From CAYYMD01 sp964480425 (GTDB lineage Bacteria > Planctomycetota > Phycisphaerae > SM23-33): a stretch of 8,453 nt of DNA. The stretch is from contig CAYZPY010000110.1 of NCBI GenBank assembly GCA_964480425.1, positions 1 to 8,453 on the forward strand, in the 5' to 3' direction. Within the stretch, counting starts at the first letter, position 1; each line of letters begins with the position of its first letter. The position numbers were made by a program, and so were the translations under genes. A model generated the notes under the pieces. It ran no database searches, was not told the origin of the DNA, and saw only the letters and a list, made by a program, of their open reading frames with translations. Of this stretch, positions 5,383 to 8,453 are shown one piece after another.

Positions 5383-6264
5383 ATGCTTCAGTCAATGACA
5401 GGTTACGGTTCCGCCGAAGGCAGGGCGGATTCGGTTCATTACGTAGTCGAGATACGCTCGGTCAACCACAGGTATTTCCGCCTTTATTGCCGCCTGCCTG
5501 AGGGATTCACCGCCGCCGAGGCGCACATGGAATCTCTTCTGAGGGAGCGCCTGGTTCGCGGGTCTATAACCATTTCGGTCAAGTTGAAAGTTCCGCAGGA
5601 CCAGTCCGCCTGCTCGGTAAACATTGAGGCGCTCTCGGCGTACATTGAGCAACTCAGGTCGCTGGAGATCGACGCCAATCCCACGCTGAGAATCGACCTG
5701 GGTGCAATGCTCCAACTGCCCGGCGTGTGCAATCCGCCCCGGATGGAGGATATATGCAGCGGCACGCTGGAAGAACTTCTGGCAATGGTGGAGCAGGCGG
5801 TGGGGAAGGTCGAGCGGATGCGAATCGACGAGGGGCGCAATCTGCTGAAGGAACTGCTGGATTACTGCAAAACCATCGAGGATGGCGCGGCGCGAATCGC
5901 CGATCGCGCCCCGCAGGTTGTCCGACAGTACCGCGCGCGCCTGGAAAAGACGCTCCAGGAGTTGGTCCCCGCCGAGCGGATTGAAATTGACCAGGACGTT
6001 CTTGCCAGGGAGGTGGTCATCTTCGCAGAGCGCAGCGACATAACCGAGGAGCTGACCAGAATGAACTCCCACCTGGAGCAGTTTCGCCGGGCTATGAAGG
6101 AAACCGGACCCGTTGGCAGGAAGCTCGACTTCATAGCCCAGGAGATGCACAGGGAGGCCAACACCGTCCAGGCCAAGGCAAACGATGCCGAAATCTCACA
6201 GATTGTTATCGAGGTCAAAACGGCGATAGACCGCATCAAAGAGCAGGTTCAAAACGTTTTGTAA
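5383..6264 (+). CDS. yicC: YicC family protein (YicC_N and DUF1732 domains)
   Basis: YicC/YloC proteins are conserved oligomeric RNA-acting proteins; the E. coli and B. subtilis members are reported as endoribonucleases. The N-terminus MLQSMTGYGSA, the segment VEIRSVNHRYF and LVRGSITISVKL are typical of the YicC N-terminal domain. The C-terminal DUF1732 end is very well kept: GRKLDFIAQEM, REANT, NDAEISQIVIEVK and KEQVQNVL. From this start the product has 293 residues, the normal size. An in-frame ATG at 5368 would add MPEKT, but the family begins at the M-x-x-SMTG position, and GAG six nt before 5383 is a weak ribosome site whereas 5368 has none. It lies 23 bp after secG and 40 bp before gmk; the pairing with gmk and rpoZ is conserved across many phyla. 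Confidence 0.93.
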   Translation: MLQSMTGYGSAEGRADSVHYVVEIRSVNHRYFRLYCRLPEGFTAAEAHMESLLRERLVRGSITISVKLKVPQDQSACSVNIEALSAYIEQLRSLEIDANPTLRIDLGAMLQLPGVCNPPRMEDICSGTLEELLAMVEQAVGKVERMRIDEGRNLLKELLDYCKTIEDGAARIADRAPQVVRQYRARLEKTLQELVPAERIEIDQDVLAREVVIFAERSDITEELTRMNSHLEQFRRAMKETGPVGRKLDFIAQEMHREANTVQAKANDAEISQIVIEVKTAIDRIKEQVQNVL

Positions 6265-6304
6265 AAGGTCTTAGAGGCGCATAGTCCGCGCGCGGAACGT
6301 TCAG

Positions 6305-6880
6305 ATGCCCGAACAAGGAAAACTCGTAGTTATTTCCGGACCATCCGGGGTGGGAAAGAGCAGCATACTCACCCGGGTGCTTGGGCGCACCGGCGCGGTT
6401 TTCAGCGTATCGGTCACAACCCGTGGTCCCCGCCCCGGCGAGCAGGACGGGCGCGAATACCGCTTCGTGGACCGCAACGAGTTCGAGGACATGATGGAAA
6501 ACGACGAACTGCTGGAGTGGGCCGAGGTGTTCGGAGAATATTACGGCACGCCCGCCGCCCCGGTCCGAAGCGCCATTGACGCCGGTAAAACCGTTATACT
6601 TGAAATAGACGTGCAGGGCGCGATGCAGGTGCACGAAAAGATGCCGGGCGCGACGTTCATAATGATCGCACCGCCGCAAATGAGCGACCTTCGACGTCGC
6701 CTGCACAAACGAGGCAGCGAAGACGAACAGGCCGCCGCACGCAGGCTGAAAAAGGCCGAACATGAACTGCAAACGGCCGAAAAAAGCGGAATATACGATC
6801 ACTGGGTAGTAAACGATGATCTCGATCGGGCAACCCGGGAGGTTGTCGGACTCGTACGACAGGAGAAAGAACCGAAATGA
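6305..6880 (+). CDS. gmk: Guanylate kinase
   Basis: It phosphorylates GMP to GDP with ATP in the cytoplasm, the essential step that feeds GTP pools. The P-loop is GPSGVGKS (12-19). The GMP-binding signature SVTTRGPRPGEQDGREYRF follows, then EYYGTP, and ILEIDVQGA supplies the Walker-B-like strand. The lid and C-terminal part contain LRRRLHKRGSED and the alpha-helical AARRLKKAEHEL. The length of 191 residues is close to the usual 190-210. The ribosome site is weak (GGAA about 6 nt upstream), and a 12-bp palindrome TCCGCGCGCGGA (6285-6296) sits just before it. The stop codon overlaps the rpoZ start in ATGA, suggesting translational coupling. Confidence 0.97.
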   Translation: MPEQGKLVVISGPSGVGKSSILTRVLGRTGAVFSVSVTTRGPRPGEQDGREYRFVDRNEFEDMMENDELLEWAEVFGEYYGTPAAPVRSAIDAGKTVILEIDVQGAMQVHEKMPGATFIMIAPPQMSDLRRRLHKRGSEDEQAAARRLKKAEHELQTAEKSGIYDHWVVNDDLDRATREVVGLVRQEKEPK

Positions 6881-7107
6881 TCGAAGCCCTTAAAAGTGAA
6901 GAAATCATCAACAAGGTGGGCGGGCGATTCAAACTGACCGCCCTTATTCAAAAGCGACTGGTGGAGCTGGTCCAGGGTTCGCGACCGCTGGTGGAGCGCA
7001 AGAAGGGGATGACCGACATGGAAGTGGTCATCCAGGAAATCCTCGAGGACAAGATCGCGATAGATTACGAGAAGTCCGACGTACCCAAGCCCGAGGATCT
7101 CAAGTAA
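6877..7107 (+). CDS. rpoZ: DNA-directed RNA polymerase omega subunit
   Basis: Omega binds the C-terminal region of beta-prime and helps RNA polymerase assembly. The 76-residue product has the family core: IINKVGGRFKLTALIQKR aligns with the conserved VEKIGNRFDLVLVAARR stretch of E. coli omega, and MEVVIQEILEDKI aligns with the second conserved helix. The length fits (60-100). The ATG overlaps the gmk stop by 4 bp (ATGA), and the position directly after gmk is the classic location of rpoZ. The sequence is divergent in detail from proteobacterial omega, so the call depends partly on context, but both agree. Confidence 0.9.
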   Translation: MIEALKSEEIINKVGGRFKLTALIQKRLVELVQGSRPLVERKKGMTDMEVVIQEILEDKIAIDYEKSDVPKPEDLK

Positions 7108-7137
7108 ATCCGCGGACACCGTGCGGGAGGACGGATA

Positions 7138-7722
7138 ATGGCTGACGATACCGACAGCAGCGAACTGGCCGGACGAGAAGTGTTGTTGTGCGTCACCGGT
7201 GGGATCGCATGCTACAAGTCCGCCGATTTGGCCAGCGGGCTTGTGCAATCGGGCGCGGGCGTGAACGTGGCGATGACCGCCGCCGCGGAGCAGTTCGTCC
7301 GCCCGCTGACGTTCCAGTCGCTGACTGCCCGTCGCGTTTACACAGGTTTGTGGGACGCCGCGGAGAATTTTTCCTCCGCGCACGTGAGTCTGACCGACGC
7401 GGCCGATCTTGTTATTGTCGCCCCGGCCACGGCGAACATTATCGCCAAGATCTCCTTCGGCATCGCCGATGAACTGGTCAGCACGCTGTGCCTGGCTGCG
7501 CACGGGTCGTGCGAGTTTCTCATCGCGCCGGCGATGAACAGCAGGATGTGGAATGCGCCGCCCGTCGTCGAGAACGTCGAGCGTCTCCGGGAGTGGGGAA
7601 TGAATTTCGTCGGTCCCGCCGAGGGAAGACTGGCCTGCGGGACAACCGGACCGGGGCGCATGGCCGAACCACGGGAAATCCTCGCCGAGACCATGAAAAT
7701 ACTTAATTCGTTAACTCGTTAA
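7138..7722 (+). CDS. coaC: Phosphopantothenoylcysteine decarboxylase (stand-alone CoaC)
   Basis: This FMN enzyme decarboxylates 4'-phosphopantothenoylcysteine to 4'-phosphopantetheine in CoA synthesis. It shows the HFCD flavoprotein features in order: VTGGIACYKSADL (19-31), H82 in HVSLTDAADL (the catalytic His), APATANIIAK, the PAMNSRMW motif with N134, and the substrate-clamp LACGTTGPGRM with C167. In most bacteria this is the N-terminal half of a fused CoaBC of about 400 residues; here it ends after 194 residues. The last six residues (LNSLTR) and the TAA stop are encoded by the first units of an 8-bp tandem repeat, so the native end may have been replaced. A strong Shine-Dalgarno GGGAGGA (7125-7131) lies 6 nt before the ATG, 30 bp after rpoZ. 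Confidence 0.94.
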   Translation: MADDTDSSELAGREVLLCVTGGIACYKSADLASGLVQSGAGVNVAMTAAAEQFVRPLTFQSLTARRVYTGLWDAAENFSSAHVSLTDAADLVIVAPATANIIAKISFGIADELVSTLCLAAHGSCEFLIAPAMNSRMWNAPPVVENVERLREWGMNFVGPAEGRLACGTTGPGRMAEPREILAETMKILNSLTR

Positions 7723-7774
7723 TTCGTTGACTCACGTATTCGTCAACCGGTCAACGAGTCAACTGATCAACTAC
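7703..7774. repeat. Degenerate 8-bp tandem repeat array, nine units
   Basis: Nine consecutive 8-bp units fill 72 bp with no gaps: TTAATTCG, TTAACTCG, TTAATTCG, TTGACTCA, CGTATTCG, TCAACCGG, TCAACGAG, TCAACTGA, TCAACTAC. The left units share TTAAYTCG and the right units share TCAAC. Several left and right units are reverse-complement related, for example GTTGACTC (7726-7733) with GAGTCAAC (7756-7763), and CGTTGAC (7725-7731) with GTCAACG (7750-7756), so the RNA can fold. The array starts inside the coaC reading frame, supplies its TAA, and ends 4 nt before the coaB ATG. It is AT-rich against GC-rich neighbours. Confidence 0.8.
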
Positions 7775-7778
7775 TAAA

Positions 7779-8420
7779 ATGCGCATCATCGTAACAGCCG
7801 GTCCTACCCGACAGTATATTGACCAGGTGCGGTTTATCACAAACGACTCCAGCGGTCGCATGGGGCTCGCCCTTGCCGAGGCGGCGATGGAAGCCGGTCA
7901 CGATGTGACGTTGATAATAGGGCCATGTCCCGCCGCTGATGACTCGCCGCATGGCTGCAACGTCATACGTTTTGTCACCTTCGATGATTTGAAGCAGGCC
8001 CTTCACGAGAACTTCCCGAATTGCGACGCGCTTTTGATGGCGGCCGCGGTGGGAGACTTCATGCCCGCCCGGGTTCGTAAAGACAAATATTCCCGCAGCG
8101 AAGGGGCGATAGACCTTCATCTTGAGCCCACGGAGGATATCCTCGCCTCACTGGGCGGCGGCAAGCGGGCCAATCAGGTTATCGTGGCGTTCGCATTGGA
8201 GACCGGCGCGGATGAGCGCATGGAATCCGCCGCCCTGGTCAAACTCGCCGCCAAGGGCGCCGATTACATAGTCGCCAATGCGCCGGACGCGATGGGTGCG
8301 GAGGAATCCCGCGCGTGCGTCCTGGGCAAAGACGGGATTATCGTGCCGTGGGCGCGGCGAACGAAAATACAAATCGCGCGTAAAATAGTCGGATTTTTGC
8401 ACGAGTGTCCCAACGTTTGA
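7779..8420 (+). CDS. coaB: Phosphopantothenate-cysteine ligase (stand-alone CoaB)
   Basis: CoaB activates 4'-phosphopantothenate with CTP (ATP in some forms) and condenses it with cysteine, the step before CoaC. The nucleotide-binding opening VTAGPTRQYIDQVRF followed by NDSSGRMG (22-29) matches the CoaB half of fused CoaBC. MAAAVGDFMP (87-96) aligns with the AAVADY segment, K101 and K103 lie at the KIKK site, and VAFALET (136-142) with a later DYIVAN completes the domain. The usual K-N-P-D-I stretch reads EPTEDI here. At 213 residues it is a complete stand-alone ligase in a different frame from coaC. An in-frame TGA at 7764-7766 rules out any earlier start, and the 15 nt before the ATG lack a purine-rich ribosome site. 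The 33 nt after the stop are AT-rich and end in ATG, possibly the next gene's start; priA often follows in other bacteria. Confidence 0.92.
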   Translation: MRIIVTAGPTRQYIDQVRFITNDSSGRMGLALAEAAMEAGHDVTLIIGPCPAADDSPHGCNVIRFVTFDDLKQALHENFPNCDALLMAAAVGDFMPARVRKDKYSRSEGAIDLHLEPTEDILASLGGGKRANQVIVAFALETGADERMESAALVKLAAKGADYIVANAPDAMGAEESRACVLGKDGIIVPWARRTKIQIARKIVGFLHECPNV

Positions 8421-8453
8421 TTTCGAATTTTCGATAACACGATTATTCTAATG

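Noticed and set aside
6285..6296. Perfect palindrome TCCGCGCGCGGA just before gmk as an operator.
   Set aside because: GC-rich self-complementary 12-mers arise easily at this base composition, it is one copy, and no regulator or promoter boxes are near it.
7703..7774. The octamer array as a CRISPR or integration-site array.
   Set aside because: Units are 8 bp, contiguous and degenerate, with no spacers of 25-40 bp and no cas genes or integrase nearby.
41..8411. A 13-bp exact inverted match between 41-53 (GGGACACTCGTGC) and 8399-8411, nearly symmetric in the window, as possible terminal inverted repeats.
   Set aside because: For a window this size about 0.5 exact 13-mer matches per orientation are expected by chance, the right copy lies inside the coaB coding sequence, and the content between is housekeeping with no transposase.
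8421..8453. AT-rich tail ending in ATG as the start of a further gene.
   Set aside because: Only the start codon would be in the window, with no ribosome site and no coding sequence to judge.

Overview
The window is a GC-rich bacterial chromosome segment. It looks like a planctomycete, most likely of the Phycisphaerae side of the phylum. That assignment is an inference from three things: an anaerobic sulfatase-maturase, a SecG carrying an extracytoplasmic carbohydrate-enzyme-type beta domain, and an omega subunit and CoaB/CoaC of the kind I associate with that group. No rRNA or other taxonomic marker is present. Isoleucine is encoded largely by ATA despite the high GC content, which is a distinctive compositional trait.

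Left part (1-458): no protein gene. It holds a textbook sigma-70-type promoter (TTGACA, 18 bp, TATAAT) followed by a well-folded stretch of about 110 nt ending in a strong UACG-loop terminator. This is best read as a small non-coding RNA gene on the + strand. Between it and the first gene lie a direct repeat and a cluster of GC-rich palindromes built from GCCCGTA/TACGGGC, which looks like a non-coding repeat element.

Middle left (459-1748, minus strand): a radical SAM/SPASM enzyme of the anaerobic sulfatase-maturating type with a C-terminal SEC-C zinc motif. A 108-bp divergent intergenic region with two overlapping candidate promoters separates it from the + strand genes.

Right part (1857-8420, all + strand): a sugar-type nucleotidyltransferase; bifunctional chorismate mutase/prephenate dehydratase (pheA); triosephosphate isomerase (tpiA); SecG with a C-terminal CHB_HEX_C-like domain; YicC; guanylate kinase (gmk); RNA polymerase omega (rpoZ); and separate phosphopantothenoylcysteine decarboxylase (coaC) and phosphopantothenoylcysteine synthetase (coaB). 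From tpiA onward the gaps are 23-56 bp, with a 4-bp overlap between gmk and rpoZ, so this is probably one transcription unit. The yicC-gmk-rpoZ-coaBC order is a widely conserved housekeeping block linking RNA turnover, GTP supply, RNA polymerase assembly and CoA synthesis.

Most of the window is ordinary housekeeping and I see no defence system, mobile element or CRISPR array. The points worth a second look are the small RNA gene, the SecG fusion, a 72-bp array of degenerate 8-bp repeats that supplies the stop codon of coaC and occupies the place where coaB should have a ribosome binding site, and the palindrome cluster downstream of the radical SAM gene.
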